Assembly (NCBI GenBank): GCA_046233115.1
Contig: JBJXHM010000007.1
Coordinates: forward strand, 1-64,000
Source of the DNA: JACOMY01 sp046233115
Lineage (GTDB): Bacteria; Pseudomonadota; Alphaproteobacteria; Kiloniellales; JACOMY01
DNA length: 64,000 nucleotides
Reading direction: 5' to 3'
The notes below the pieces were generated by a model, which searched no databases, was not told the DNA's origin, and worked only from the letters and a program-made list of their open reading frames with translations. Every line of letters starts with the position of its first letter. Position 1 is the stretch's first letter. The position numbers and the translations under genes are program-made. Below are positions 33,198 through 42,156 of this stretch, one piece after another.

Positions 33198-35783
33198 ATG
33201 AAGGAAACGCTGTTCGGATTCGTCTGGGCCTACAGCAAGCGCCAGCAGCTCATGATCCTGGCGATCACCTGCCTGTCCTTTCCGCTGGTCTACCTCATCC
33301 TCGAGGTGCCCAAGCAGATCATCAACGGCGCCATCGAGGGCCACAGGTTCCCGGTCGACTTCCTGGGCTTCGAGCTGCAGCAGATCGACTATCTGCTGCT
33401 ACTCTCGGCCGGCTTCCTGCTGTTGATCGTGCTGAACAACGGGGTCAAGTTCGTCCTCAACCTCTACAAGGGTATCGTCGGCGAGCGCATGCTGCGCCGC
33501 CTGCGCTACCAGCTCTACGAGGCGGCGCTGCGCTTCCGGCCGCGGGTCTTCCGCCGCACCAGCGGCGACCAGCTGATTCCGATGATCACCTCGGAGGTGG
33601 AAGACCTGGGCCACTTCGTCTCCGAGGCGGTGGCCACGCCCGCCTTCCAGGGCGGTTCGCTGGTGGTCTACATCGGCTTCATCTTCGTCCAGAACGTCTG
33701 GCTGGGACTGGTGGCGGTTGCGCTCTACCCGCTGCAGGCCTGGCTGATCCCGCACCTGCAGCGCCAGGTCTCGCTGCTGGCGCGCGACCGGGTCCGCAAC
33801 CTCAGGGTGATGGCCGATAAGGTCGGCAGCAGCGTCGCCGGGGCGGAGAGCCTGCACGTCGACGCCACCCGCGCCCACCACCTGGCCGACTTCTCCGACC
33901 GGTTGCACGAGAACTATTTCATCCGGCTGAAAATCTACAAGAAGAAGTACCTGATCAAGTTCCTGAACAATTTTATGAACCAGATGCCGCCCTTCGTCTT
34001 TTACGCGGTGGGCGGATACTTCGTGATCGAGGGGGAGCTGACGATCGGTGCATTGGTCGCCTCGATCTCCGCCTACCAGGACATCTCCGGTCCCTGGAAG
34101 GACCTGCTGGGCTACTATCAGCGCTACGCCATGTCGGCGATCAAGTACACCACCATCGTCGAGAACTTCGGGCCACAGGACCGCTTCCCCGAGAACCGCT
34201 TCCTGACCGAGGACGCTGGCAAGGAAGGTGAGCCGAAGGCGCTGCCGGTAACCCTGGAGGAGGTCGCGCTCGAATCGAACAGCGGTGCCGAGCTGCGCGG
34301 CATCACCTGCTCGGTCGAGGCGGGCGGCAGCCTGGGGCTGGTCGGCAACGATGAGAGCGGCCGCGGGGAACTGTTGCAGGCGATCGCCGGCCTGGTACCG
34401 CTGACGCACGGGCGCATCCTGCTGGGCGAGACCCCGCTGGCCCGGCTGTCGGGGGCGGAGGTCGGCAGGCTGTTGGGCTATGCCACGCCGCAGTCCTACG
34501 TCTTCAACGGCAGCCTGCGCGACAACCTGGTTTACGGCCTGCGCCAGCGCCAGCTCGGTCCGCCCGACCTGGCCGAGTCCGAGGAGCGCTTCCGGGCGCG
34601 CGAGGCGGCGCTCTCCGGCAACTCGCCGGCCGAGCTGCACGCCCCCTGGGTCGACTACGCCCGGGCCGGCGTCGCGGATGCCAAGGCCATGGACAAGCGG
34701 CTGGTCGGGCTACTCACGGACATGGGCTTGGGCGATGACCTGATGCACTTCGGGCTGCAGCGGCACCTCGACCCCGAGCGGGCACCCGACTTCGTCACCA
34801 AGATCCTAAGGGTCCGGGCCGCCGTGCGCGAAGAGATCCTGGCCGCGCCCGAGCTGGAGGCGGCAATCGCTTTCTGGGAGCCCGAGGAGATCAACCCGGC
34901 GGCCTCCCTGGCCAGCAACGTCCTCTTCGGCTTCCCGCGTGCTCAGGGCGGTACCTTCTTCGACATCGCCAGCGATCCCGCCCTGCAGGCGGTGCTGTCG
35001 GCTGAAGGCCTGTCAGATCGGCTGATCGCGCTGGGTGCGGAGGCCGGCAAGGAGCTGGTCGCCGGGCTGCTCGATGCCGACCCGGACGCGCCTGAGGCGG
35101 ACCTGCAGTCGCCGCTCGACCGCGACGAGCTGGAGCGTCTGCGCCCGGACCTGGAGGCCTTCGAGGCACGCGGCCTGGCGGGCCTGTCCAAGGGCCAGCG
35201 GCTGGACCTGCTGGCGCTGGCGCTGGGCCTGCAACCGGCCCGGCATACTGGCCTCTCCGGCCTGGATGCGGAGCTGGACCGACTGATCCTGGCGGCGCGC
35301 CGGCGGGTGCGGGACGGCTGGTCCGGTTTTGAAGACGGCTATGCCAGCTTCGCGGCCGACAGCTATGTCGCCTCGCGTGACGTGGAGCACAACCTGCTGC
35401 AGGGCAGGATCCTACCGGGCCACAGCGGTGTGCGCGAGCGTTTGGGGGCAATCGTCGGGCCGGCCCTGGCGCGTGAGGGCCTGCTGGAGCGGGTCCAGCG
35501 CTTCGGGCTGGGCCGCCCGGTCGGAGTCGCCGGCAGCGCGCTTTCGGCCCACCAGCGCTTCTGCGTCACAATCATCCGCGCCCTGGTGAAGCGGCCGGCG
35601 GTGCTGATCGTCGACCTGGGGCAGGCCGGCGAGGGGGCGATGGCCGCGCGCATCCGGCAGCTGCATGACGGCACCCTGCTGATCGGGGCCGGTGGCCTGC
35701 AGGCGGTCGGCGACATGGACCGGGTCTGTCGGTTCTCCGAAGGTCGCCTGGTCGAAGAACGAAAATCGTCCCGTCGGGACTGA
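33198..35783 (+). CDS. ABC exporter-like protein with degenerate, expanded nucleotide-binding domain
   Basis: 861 aa. The N-terminal 300 residues are an ABC-exporter membrane domain: hydrophobic segments near 17-35 and 57-78, then GERMLRRLRYQLYEAALRF, and ISAYQDISGPWKDLLGYYQR before the ATPase part. The ATPase domain keeps the Q-loop region but lacks key residues. Walker A is G383-NDES-G388-R389-G390 (Lys and Ser/Thr lost), Walker B D806 is followed by Leu not Glu, the signature is L782-SAHQ, and the H-loop His is missing. Between Q-loop and signature there are about 350 residues instead of some 60, with three repeats of an SLxxNLxxG / GLxxxLxxxGL helical module. It is probably not a working ATPase by itself. 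Start: ATG at 33198. No partner gene is adjacent. Confidence 0.8.
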   Translation: MKETLFGFVWAYSKRQQLMILAITCLSFPLVYLILEVPKQIINGAIEGHRFPVDFLGFELQQIDYLLLLSAGFLLLIVLNNGVKFVLNLYKGIVGERMLRRLRYQLYEAALRFRPRVFRRTSGDQLIPMITSEVEDLGHFVSEAVATPAFQGGSLVVYIGFIFVQNVWLGLVAVALYPLQAWLIPHLQRQVSLLARDRVRNLRVMADKVGSSVAGAESLHVDATRAHHLADFSDRLHENYFIRLKIYKKKYLIKFLNNFMNQMPPFVFYAVGGYFVIEGELTIGALVASISAYQDISGPWKDLLGYYQRYAMSAIKYTTIVENFGPQDRFPENRFLTEDAGKEGEPKALPVTLEEVALESNSGAELRGITCSVEAGGSLGLVGNDESGRGELLQAIAGLVPLTHGRILLGETPLARLSGAEVGRLLGYATPQSYVFNGSLRDNLVYGLRQRQLGPPDLAESEERFRAREAALSGNSPAELHAPWVDYARAGVADAKAMDKRLVGLLTDMGLGDDLMHFGLQRHLDPERAPDFVTKILRVRAAVREEILAAPELEAAIAFWEPEEINPAASLASNVLFGFPRAQGGTFFDIASDPALQAVLSAEGLSDRLIALGAEAGKELVAGLLDADPDAPEADLQSPLDRDELERLRPDLEAFEARGLAGLSKGQRLDLLALALGLQPARHTGLSGLDAELDRLILAARRRVRDGWSGFEDGYASFAADSYVASRDVEHNLLQGRILPGHSGVRERLGAIVGPALAREGLLERVQRFGLGRPVGVAGSALSAHQRFCVTIIRALVKRPAVLIVDLGQAGEGAMAARIRQLHDGTLLIGAGGLQAVGDMDRVCRFSEGRLVEERKSSRRD

Positions 35784-35794
35784 GCTTGCTCTCC

Positions 35795-36724
35795 TCATGA
35801 CGGGGGTGTGGGCCGGAAGTCGCCTGGCCCCGTGCCGAGCGTCTCTCGCAAGAAATCGATCATGATCCTGGTCTTCCTCGGCAGGAGTGCCCGGCTGGGA
35901 TAGACGATCCAGGCCGCCGTATCGAAGGTGGTCGCCGTCACCTCACGGTCCGGGAAGAGGTCGACGAGCCGGCCCGTCTGTAGGTCTTCTTGGATCAGCC
36001 AGTCGGCGAGAAGTGCGGGACCAAGATGCCGCAGGGCGGCGTCGCGCAGTGCCAGGGCACCCGAAATGGTCAGCCGCGGCGTCACGGTGACCGCCTCGAT
36101 CTCGTCTCCGGGACGTCTGAACAGCCACCGTGTCCTGAAGTCCGGAAGATCGAAGCAGAGACAGCGATGTGCGAGCAGCGCATGAGGGTCAAGCGGCAAG
36201 CCATGGCGCTCGAGGTAGGACGGGCTGGCGCAGACCCGGTAGCACGTCGCACGCAGCTTGGCCGCAATGACGTTGACCTCCACCGAAGGGCCTAGCCGGA
36301 TCGCCAGATCGATAGGTTCGGCAATCAGATCGACGTGGCGATCGGTGAACTGCAGATCCAAATCGATCTCCGGATAGCGTGTCAGGAAGGCCGGTATCAG
36401 GGGCATCAGGCAGACCTGCCCGAAGGCGACCGATGCGGAGAGGCAAAGCCGTCCCCGTGGCTGCACGCTGTCGGACGTCGCCTCCTCTCGCGCCTGATCG
36501 AGTTCCGCCAGGACCGGTTCGATTCGCTCCGCGAAACGGGCGCCTGCCTCGGTCAGCGACACCTTCCGGGTCGTCCGTTGAAACAGCCGGACGCCCAGGT
36601 CCGTTTCCAGCAGAGCGATCGATCGGGAAATCGATGAGGGATCCTGACCCAGGCTGCGTGCGGCCGCCGCGAAGCCGCCCCGCCGTTCCACCTCCAGAAA
36701 GATCGTAAGCAGTCGAAGATCCAT
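35795..36724 (-). CDS. LysR-family transcriptional regulator
   Basis: 309 aa. N-terminal winged HTH (LRLLTIFLEVERRGGFAAAA, SLGQDPSSISRSIALLETDL, VRLFQRTTRKVSLTEAG) and a periplasmic-binding-protein-like effector domain (RGRLCLSASVAFGQVCLMPL onward). The sequence resembles the LysR branch that controls adjacent quinone or azo reductases. Start: ATG at 36724. Divergent from the azoreductase gene with 106 bp between starts, including a T-N11-A palindrome. Likely represses its own gene and activates the azoR-SDR pair when a quinone-like or electrophilic ligand is bound, an inference from layout. Confidence 0.9.
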   Translation of the reverse strand: MDLRLLTIFLEVERRGGFAAAARSLGQDPSSISRSIALLETDLGVRLFQRTTRKVSLTEAGARFAERIEPVLAELDQAREEATSDSVQPRGRLCLSASVAFGQVCLMPLIPAFLTRYPEIDLDLQFTDRHVDLIAEPIDLAIRLGPSVEVNVIAAKLRATCYRVCASPSYLERHGLPLDPHALLAHRCLCFDLPDFRTRWLFRRPGDEIEAVTVTPRLTISGALALRDAALRHLGPALLADWLIQEDLQTGRLVDLFPDREVTATTFDTAAWIVYPSRALLPRKTRIMIDFLRETLGTGPGDFRPTPPS

Positions 36725-36727
36725 TAA

Positions 36728-36740
36728 TGCGAAATTCGCA
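36728..36740. promoter_or_regulatory. LysR-type T-N11-A operator
   Basis: TGCGAAATTCGCA is a perfect dyad with the T-N11-A form bound by LysR proteins, 3 bases upstream of the lysR ATG and 90 bases before the azoR start. An overlapping weaker dyad, GCAC/GTGC, lies at 36738-36752. Confidence 0.55.
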
Positions 36741-36830
36741 CGAAATTAGTGCATGTCAATACATTTATCGCGCTTGGGGCATGGATTATCTCGACGTCAG
36801 GCCAACCGATCGACACAGAGGACGACAGTC

Positions 36831-37451
36831 ATGCAGAGACTTCTGAGAGTGGACTCGAGTGCGCGCTGGGTGGGCTCGCAGTCACGCGAGCTTGGGGACT
36901 ATTTCGAGGCGCGCTGGCGGGATCGCCGCCCCGATGGGCTGATCGTTCGCCGAGACCTGGCTGTCCAGCCAATCGAACAGATCCGGCAAGACACGATCGC
37001 GGGCTTCTATAGCCCGGCTGAGGACATGACAGCGGCCCTGCGGACGGCGACGACGCTGTCGGATGGGTTGATTGCGGAGCTACAGGCGGCCGACACCCTG
37101 CTGATCACGGCACCGATTTACAACTTCGGTATTCCTGCGGCGCTGAAAGCCTGGATCGACCAGATCGTCCGCATCGGTCACACATTTTCCTATGACGGCA
37201 CGCGGTTCGGCGGCCTGGTCGAGGCCGATACTGCCATCGTCTGCGCTGCCTATGGCGCCAAGGACTACCAGGAGGGTGGGGGGATGAAGGGGGCCAACTT
37301 CCTCGAGCCCTATCTGGATTTCCTATTGAAATTCCTTGGGATTTCCAACATCCACTTCATCTCGGTCGAGGCCACGACAGCCGATGTGGTGACGCTCGAC
37401 GCCGGGATGGCAGCAGCGAGGCGGGACATCGAACGCCTGCTCGTGGCCTGA
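36831..37451 (+). CDS. azoR: FMN-dependent NADH-azoreductase
   Basis: 206 aa flavodoxin-fold enzyme. The N-terminal RLLRVDSSARWVGSQSRELG binds FMN phosphate, TLLITAPIYNFGIPAALKAW is the flavin-loop motif (PMYNFxIP), and DQIVRIGHTFSYDGTRFGGL is the family's central block. It reduces azo bonds and quinones by two-electron transfer with NAD(P)H. ATG at 36831 with GAGGA 8 bases upstream. Open frame upstream to 36753 crosses the operator region. Followed 15 bp later by an SDR gene, likely in one transcript under the divergent LysR regulator. Confidence 0.92.
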   Translation: MQRLLRVDSSARWVGSQSRELGDYFEARWRDRRPDGLIVRRDLAVQPIEQIRQDTIAGFYSPAEDMTAALRTATTLSDGLIAELQAADTLLITAPIYNFGIPAALKAWIDQIVRIGHTFSYDGTRFGGLVEADTAIVCAAYGAKDYQEGGGMKGANFLEPYLDFLLKFLGISNIHFISVEATTADVVTLDAGMAAARRDIERLLVA

Positions 37452-37466
37452 CGAAAGGATAGAGCA

Positions 37467-38240
37467 GTGTCCACCATCGCAAACAAAACAGCCCTCGTCA
37501 CCGGCGCCAGCCGCGGCATCGGCGAGGCGATCGCCCGCCACTTCGCCGCCGAGGGTGCCAAGGTCGTACTGATGGCCCGCAACGGCGACGCGCTGGAGAC
37601 GATCGTGGGAGAGATCCGGCAGGCCGGCGGCCAGGCCGTCGCGGTCCAGGGCGACGTCAGCCGCTACGCCGACCTGGCAACCGCGGTCGAGACCGCGCGC
37701 GCCCGCTTCGGCGGGCTCGACGTCCTGATCAACAACGCCGGCGTGATCGAGCCCATCGCCTACCTGGGCGACAGCGACCCCGAGGCCTGGGACGCCATCG
37801 TCGACATCAACCTGAAGGGCGTCTACCACGGCCTGCGCGCGGCGATCCCGGTCCTGCTGGCCGGCGGCGGGGGCACCATCATCAACATCAGCTCCGGTGC
37901 CGCGACCGGCGTGCTGGAGGGCTGGAGCCACTACTGCGCGACCAAGGCGGCGGTGCTGTCGCTGACGGGCTGTGCGGCCAGGGAGTACGGCGACAGGGGC
38001 ATCCGGGTGGTCGGGATCAGCCCCGGGACCGTGGCCACCGAGATGCAGGTCGCGATCCGCAAGTCCGGCATCAACCGGGTGAGCCGGCTCGACCCCGAGG
38101 TGCACATCCCGCCGCTCTGGGTCGCCAAGGCGGCGGCCTTCCTCTGCGGCGAGGGCGGCGCGGCCTTCGCCGGCACGGATTTCTCGCTGAAGAGCGACGA
38201 GGGCCGCAAGCTGGTCGGCCTGCCGGCACCGGACGCTTGA
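37467..38240 (+). CDS. SDR family NAD(P)-dependent oxidoreductase
   Basis: 257 aa classical short-chain dehydrogenase. Cofactor motif TGASRGIG, NNAG motif LINNAGVIEPI, catalytic Ser in IINISSGAATG, and YCATK with the active Tyr and Lys. PGTVATEM follows. GTG start at 37467 with AAGGA 7 bases before it. Directly downstream of azoR and probably co-regulated. Substrate not known. It converges on the SRAP gene with only 4 bp between stops, so the transcripts must overlap. Confidence 0.88.
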   Translation: MSTIANKTALVTGASRGIGEAIARHFAAEGAKVVLMARNGDALETIVGEIRQAGGQAVAVQGDVSRYADLATAVETARARFGGLDVLINNAGVIEPIAYLGDSDPEAWDAIVDINLKGVYHGLRAAIPVLLAGGGGTIINISSGAATGVLEGWSHYCATKAAVLSLTGCAAREYGDRGIRVVGISPGTVATEMQVAIRKSGINRVSRLDPEVHIPPLWVAKAAAFLCGEGGAAFAGTDFSLKSDEGRKLVGLPAPDA

Positions 38241-38244
38241 ACGC

Positions 38245-38952
38245 CTACAGCAGGCTGGTCTTGGGCAGCGGTTCCAGCAGCGAGGGATCCTCGTTGGTCG
38301 CCTTGTTGATCTCGGTGGAGATCGCGTAGTAGCCGATCGGGCCATAGGCGCCGTCGCTGTCGGGATAGGGAGCCAGCAGCGGTTCCAGCGCCTCGCGCTC
38401 GGCCTCCGGATCCAGCCAGAGCGCGAAGCTCTCGGGACCGAGGATCACCGGCATGCGGTGGTGCAGGGGCTGCAGGGTCTCGTTGGCGTCGGTGGTCACG
38501 ATGGTGACGCTGTCGATCCGCGTGCCCTCCTCGCGGCTGCCCCAGCGTTCCCAGAGGCCGGCGAAGGCGAAGGGGGCGCGCCCCTCGAACTCGATGCGGT
38601 AGGGCTGCTTGGGCGCCTTCGCGCCCTTCTCGGCCCGCCACTCGTAGAAGCCGTCGGCCGGCAGCAGGCAGCGGCGCCGGGCGAAGGCCTGGCGGAAGGC
38701 CGGCTTCTCGGCCAGAGTCTCGGCCCGCGCGTTGATCATCTTGGCTCCGATCGAGAGGTCCTTGGCCCAGTGCGGGACCAGCCCCCAGCGCAGCATCGAG
38801 AGCCGCCGCCGCCCTTCGGCGTCGCGGCGCACCGCCGGCACCGACTGGGTGGGGGCCACGTTGAACCGCGGTGCCAGGTTCGGCTGTTCCTCGAACTTGA
38901 AGAGGTTGCGTAGCGCCTCCGGTGCGGTGGTGATGGAATAGCGCCCGCACAT
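38245..38952 (-). CDS. SRAP-domain abasic-site crosslinking protein (YedK/HMCES type)
   Basis: 235 aa. It starts MCGRYSITT, so after removal of Met the catalytic Cys2 is exposed. Cys2 forms a thiazolidine link with abasic sites in single-stranded DNA. Other SRAP marks: FNVAPTQSVPAVR, LRWGLVPHWAKD, INARAETLAEKPAFR, CLLPADGFYEWR and the histidine-bearing LHHRMPVIL. It protects replication forks at abasic sites. ATG at 38952, 4 bp after the stop of the KpsS-like gene, so the two are probably translated from one message though their jobs appear unrelated. Confidence 0.92.
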   Translation of the reverse strand: MCGRYSITTAPEALRNLFKFEEQPNLAPRFNVAPTQSVPAVRRDAEGRRRLSMLRWGLVPHWAKDLSIGAKMINARAETLAEKPAFRQAFARRRCLLPADGFYEWRAEKGAKAPKQPYRIEFEGRAPFAFAGLWERWGSREEGTRIDSVTIVTTDANETLQPLHHRMPVILGPESFALWLDPEAEREALEPLLAPYPDSDGAYGPIGYYAISTEINKATNEDPSLLEPLPKTSLL

Positions 38953-38956
38953 CGGC

Positions 38957-40210
38957 TCAGACGGCCTCGGCGCAGCGCCGGGTCGCGATGGTCTCTATCG
39001 TCGGCAGGCCTTCGACCAGCCGGTCGGCGCAGGTCTCGACCGCATAGGCGATGCCCTTCTCGGTCGAGTAGCTGCCCAGGATCTGGGTCATCTCGGCCAT
39101 GAGCTGGCGGAAGCGCAGGAAGAGCTCGTTGTCCGGCTCCTCGTCGGAGGTCCAGAAAGCGTCCAAGCTGCCCTGAAAGGTCAGGCCGGGGATGTCGTAG
39201 ATCGCCTTGCCCAGGGTCTTGCACTTGGCGCCGAAGTTGAGCGCGGCCAGTCCGGCGGTGGAGTTGACCGTGATCACGCCGGCCGAATGCTTCACCAGCT
39301 CGGCGAGCTGGCCGCCGTCCAGGAAGTGCACCCGGTCGGCGACACCAGCCGCGGCCGCGGCCTTGCGGATGCCGCGCGGGTGGCCGCTGAGGCCCTGGTC
39401 CAGGGGATGGCACTTGAACACCAGGTGGCTGTCCGCCGGGGCGTTGCGGGTGAAGCTCTCGATGGTGTGGCGGTAGAAGTCGCGGACCCTTGGAAAGCGC
39501 GAATGGCGCAAAATCTGGCTGTCGCCTGGCCGCTGCGTCAGGGCCAGGTAGTAGGGGCCGGTCAGCGCAAAGATCGCCTGCTCCGCCGCGGCAACCCGGG
39601 CGGTCTGGGTCTTGCCGTAGTAGTAGCGCCAGAGGTGGGCCAGGCCGGTGACGTAGCCGGGCATATAGACCGGCGAGCGGTAGAAGGGGAAGAAGGGCGC
39701 CAGGAAGTAGAACAGGATGCTGTACTGCATGATGTTCAGGATGTTGTTCCTGGTGATGCTGCCCATCGATTCGTGCGCGCCCGGCAGTTCTTCGACCCGC
39801 TGGCCGAGACGCCAGTAGACTGCCGGGTCGTGTGGCAGGCCGGAACTGCCGTTGACGCCATGGGGCTCCATGGTGATCCAGTTGGGCCGCAGATAGCCCT
39901 GCTCCAGGCAGGCGCAAGCAATACCGGACTTCTCGGCCGCTTCGATCGCTACCTCGGTGTAGTAATGCCCGTCGCCGTAGGTGACCAGGTCGGTGACCGC
40001 CTCGCGCTTCAGCAGCCCGGCGATCCAGCGTGGATAGCTGCCGGTGGGGGCGAGGAAGAAGTGCGCGTTGGCGAAACCCCAGCTACAGAGGTCGCCGCCG
40101 TTGAAGATGACGCGCGTCACCCGGTGACCATCGGCGCGCAACCGCTCGGCAAGGCGACGCGGAAAACTGCCGAAGGGTGTTTGCACAAAGAGAAAGTGCC
40201 GCTGAGCCAT
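38957..40210 (-). CDS. KpsS-like capsular polysaccharide biosynthesis/export protein
   Basis: 417 aa cytoplasmic protein. HFLFVQTPFGSFPRRLAERL opens it. RVIFNGGDLCSW and CLEQGYLRPNWITMEPHGVN follow, then the C-terminal block VFKCHPLDQGL, VITVNSTAGLAALNFG and AIYDIPGLTFQG. This pattern (KHP, NSTxGLxAL, G.aiYd..GLt.qG) is that of the capsule polysaccharide synthase/export family containing KpsS, a Kdo transferase that builds the lipid anchor of capsule. No other capsule genes are near. ATG at 40210. The 250-bp region upstream, facing the GMC gene, is intergenic and shows no clear element. Confidence 0.82.
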   Translation of the reverse strand: MAQRHFLFVQTPFGSFPRRLAERLRADGHRVTRVIFNGGDLCSWGFANAHFFLAPTGSYPRWIAGLLKREAVTDLVTYGDGHYYTEVAIEAAEKSGIACACLEQGYLRPNWITMEPHGVNGSSGLPHDPAVYWRLGQRVEELPGAHESMGSITRNNILNIMQYSILFYFLAPFFPFYRSPVYMPGYVTGLAHLWRYYYGKTQTARVAAAEQAIFALTGPYYLALTQRPGDSQILRHSRFPRVRDFYRHTIESFTRNAPADSHLVFKCHPLDQGLSGHPRGIRKAAAAAGVADRVHFLDGGQLAELVKHSAGVITVNSTAGLAALNFGAKCKTLGKAIYDIPGLTFQGSLDAFWTSDEEPDNELFLRFRQLMAEMTQILGSYSTEKGIAYAVETCADRLVEGLPTIETIATRRCAEAV

Positions 40211-40460
40211 GACCTACCTTGATCCGCCTGCCAGATAGTACGCAGCACGCGGCACTGCTTTGTTCATTTTGTAGGCATGTAGCATCCGGCAGGCCGGGGC
40301 CGCCACTGCAATAGCGCCGCGGGTAGCCTGCCTGCCTAGCAGCTTTGTTCCCTGCGGCGGTTTTCAGAGCACCGGCACTGCGGCTAGTCTAGCCCAGGCG
40401 GTTGCCGCAAGACGGTGTCCGGTCCGCTGGGACCGGCTTGGTGTCAGGGAGAGAAAAGAC

Positions 40461-42101
40461 ATGGCGTCAGAGCCGAAGCAAGAGAGCCTGGGCAGTTTCG
40501 ACTATGTGATCGTCGGTGCCGGTTCCGCCGGCTGCGTCCTTGCCAACCGCTTGAGCGCCGATCCGCGCCGCCGCGTCGCGGTGATTGAGGCCGGTGGCAA
40601 CGACGACTGGATCTGGTTCCGCATCCCGGTCGGTTATCTCTACGCCATGGGCAACCCGCGCGCCGACTGGTGCTTCAAGACCGAGCCGGAGCCTGGACTG
40701 AACGGCCGCGCGCTCAACTATCCGCGCGGCAAGGTGATCGGCGGCTGCTCGGCGATCAACGGCATGATTTACATGCGCGGCCAGTCCAGCGACTACGACC
40801 AGTGGCGCCAACTCGGCAATCCCGGCTGGGGCTGGGACGAGGTGATGCCCTACTTCCTGCGCTCGGAGGACCAGGCCCGCGGCAGCGACGAGCTGCACGC
40901 CAGCGGTGGCGACTGGCGGGTGGAAGACGTGCGGATGACCTGGGACGTCCTAGATCGCTTCCGCGACGCCGCGGCCGAACACGGGATCCCCAAGGTCAAC
41001 GACTTCAACCGCGGCAGCAACGAGGGCAGCGCCTACTTCCAGGTGAACCAGCGCCGCGGCCAGCGGGTGACCCTGGCCACCGCCTTCCTGAAGCCGGCGC
41101 TGAGCCGCCCGAACCTGGCCCTCTTCACCGACGCCCAGGCGCTGGGTCTCACCCTTGAGGGGCAGCGCGTCACCGGCCTGACACTGCGGCACAAGGGCGT
41201 GGTCAAGCACATCGAGGCCAAAGGCGGCGTCATGCTCTCGGCCGGTGCGATCAACTCGCCCCACCTGATGATGCTCTCCGGCATCGGCCCGGCCGACCAC
41301 CTGAAGGAGCACGGCATCGCGGTGGCCCATGCGCTGGAGGGCGTGGGCGGCAATCTGCAGGATCATCTGCAGCTTCGCCTGATCTACAAGGTTCAGGGTC
41401 TGAAGACCCTGAACACCATGATGCACAGCATGGTCAGCAAGGCAGGGATCGCGTTGCAGTACGGCCTGGCGCGGCGCGGCCCCATGACCATGGCGCCCTC
41501 GCAGCTTGGCGCCTTCACCCGCTCCAGCCCCGAGTACGAGATGCCGAACCTGGAGTATCACGTGCAGCCGCTCAGCCTGGGCAAGTTCGGCGAGCCGCTG
41601 CATAACTTCAACGCCTTCACCGCCTCGGTCTGCAACCTGCGCCCGCAGAGCCGGGGCGCACTGCGGCTGAAGAGCAGCGATCCGCTGACCCCGATCGCGA
41701 TCAGCCCGAACTACCTGAGCGATCCGGTCGACCAGCAGGTCGCGGTCGACTCGATCAAGATCACCCGGCGCATCGTCATGGAGAGCCAGGCCTTCAAGCC
41801 CTACCGGCCGGAAGAGTTCCTGCCGGGCCCCTCGGTCTCCAGCGAGGCCGACCTGGTGCGTGCGGCGGGCGACATCGGCACCACCATCTTCCATCCGGTC
41901 GGCACCTGCCGGATGGGCAGCGATCCCGCCGCCGTGGTCGATCCGCGACTCAGGGTCAAGGGGCTGGAGGGGCTGCGGGTGGTCGATGCCTCGATCATGC
42001 CGACCATCACCTCGGGCAATACCAACGCGCCGACCGTGATGATCGCCGAGAAGGCGGCCGAGATGATCCTGGAGGATGAGGCGCAGCGGGACGCGGCCTG
42101 A
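40461..42101 (+). CDS. GMC-family oxidoreductase (choline/alcohol dehydrogenase type)
   Basis: 546 aa FAD enzyme. FAD-binding FDYVIVGAGSAGCVLANRL, GMC signature 1 at PRGKVIGGCSAINGMIYMRG, signature 2 GAINSPHLMMLSGIGPA, and C-terminal catalytic region with FHPVGTCRMG and MPTITSGNTNAPTVMIAEKA. It resembles choline dehydrogenase BetA and PEG/alcohol dehydrogenases and oxidises a primary alcohol. No betaine aldehyde dehydrogenase is adjacent, so the substrate is open. ATG at 40461 with GGAGAG 7-8 bases before. Confidence 0.9.
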   Translation: MASEPKQESLGSFDYVIVGAGSAGCVLANRLSADPRRRVAVIEAGGNDDWIWFRIPVGYLYAMGNPRADWCFKTEPEPGLNGRALNYPRGKVIGGCSAINGMIYMRGQSSDYDQWRQLGNPGWGWDEVMPYFLRSEDQARGSDELHASGGDWRVEDVRMTWDVLDRFRDAAAEHGIPKVNDFNRGSNEGSAYFQVNQRRGQRVTLATAFLKPALSRPNLALFTDAQALGLTLEGQRVTGLTLRHKGVVKHIEAKGGVMLSAGAINSPHLMMLSGIGPADHLKEHGIAVAHALEGVGGNLQDHLQLRLIYKVQGLKTLNTMMHSMVSKAGIALQYGLARRGPMTMAPSQLGAFTRSSPEYEMPNLEYHVQPLSLGKFGEPLHNFNAFTASVCNLRPQSRGALRLKSSDPLTPIAISPNYLSDPVDQQVAVDSIKITRRIVMESQAFKPYRPEEFLPGPSVSSEADLVRAAGDIGTTIFHPVGTCRMGSDPAAVVDPRLRVKGLEGLRVVDASIMPTITSGNTNAPTVMIAEKAAEMILEDEAQRDAA

Positions 42102-42156
42102 TGCGAATCAGGCTGGTCCCGGCTAGACTGCCGGCTGTCGGATCGAACGGAGTGGC

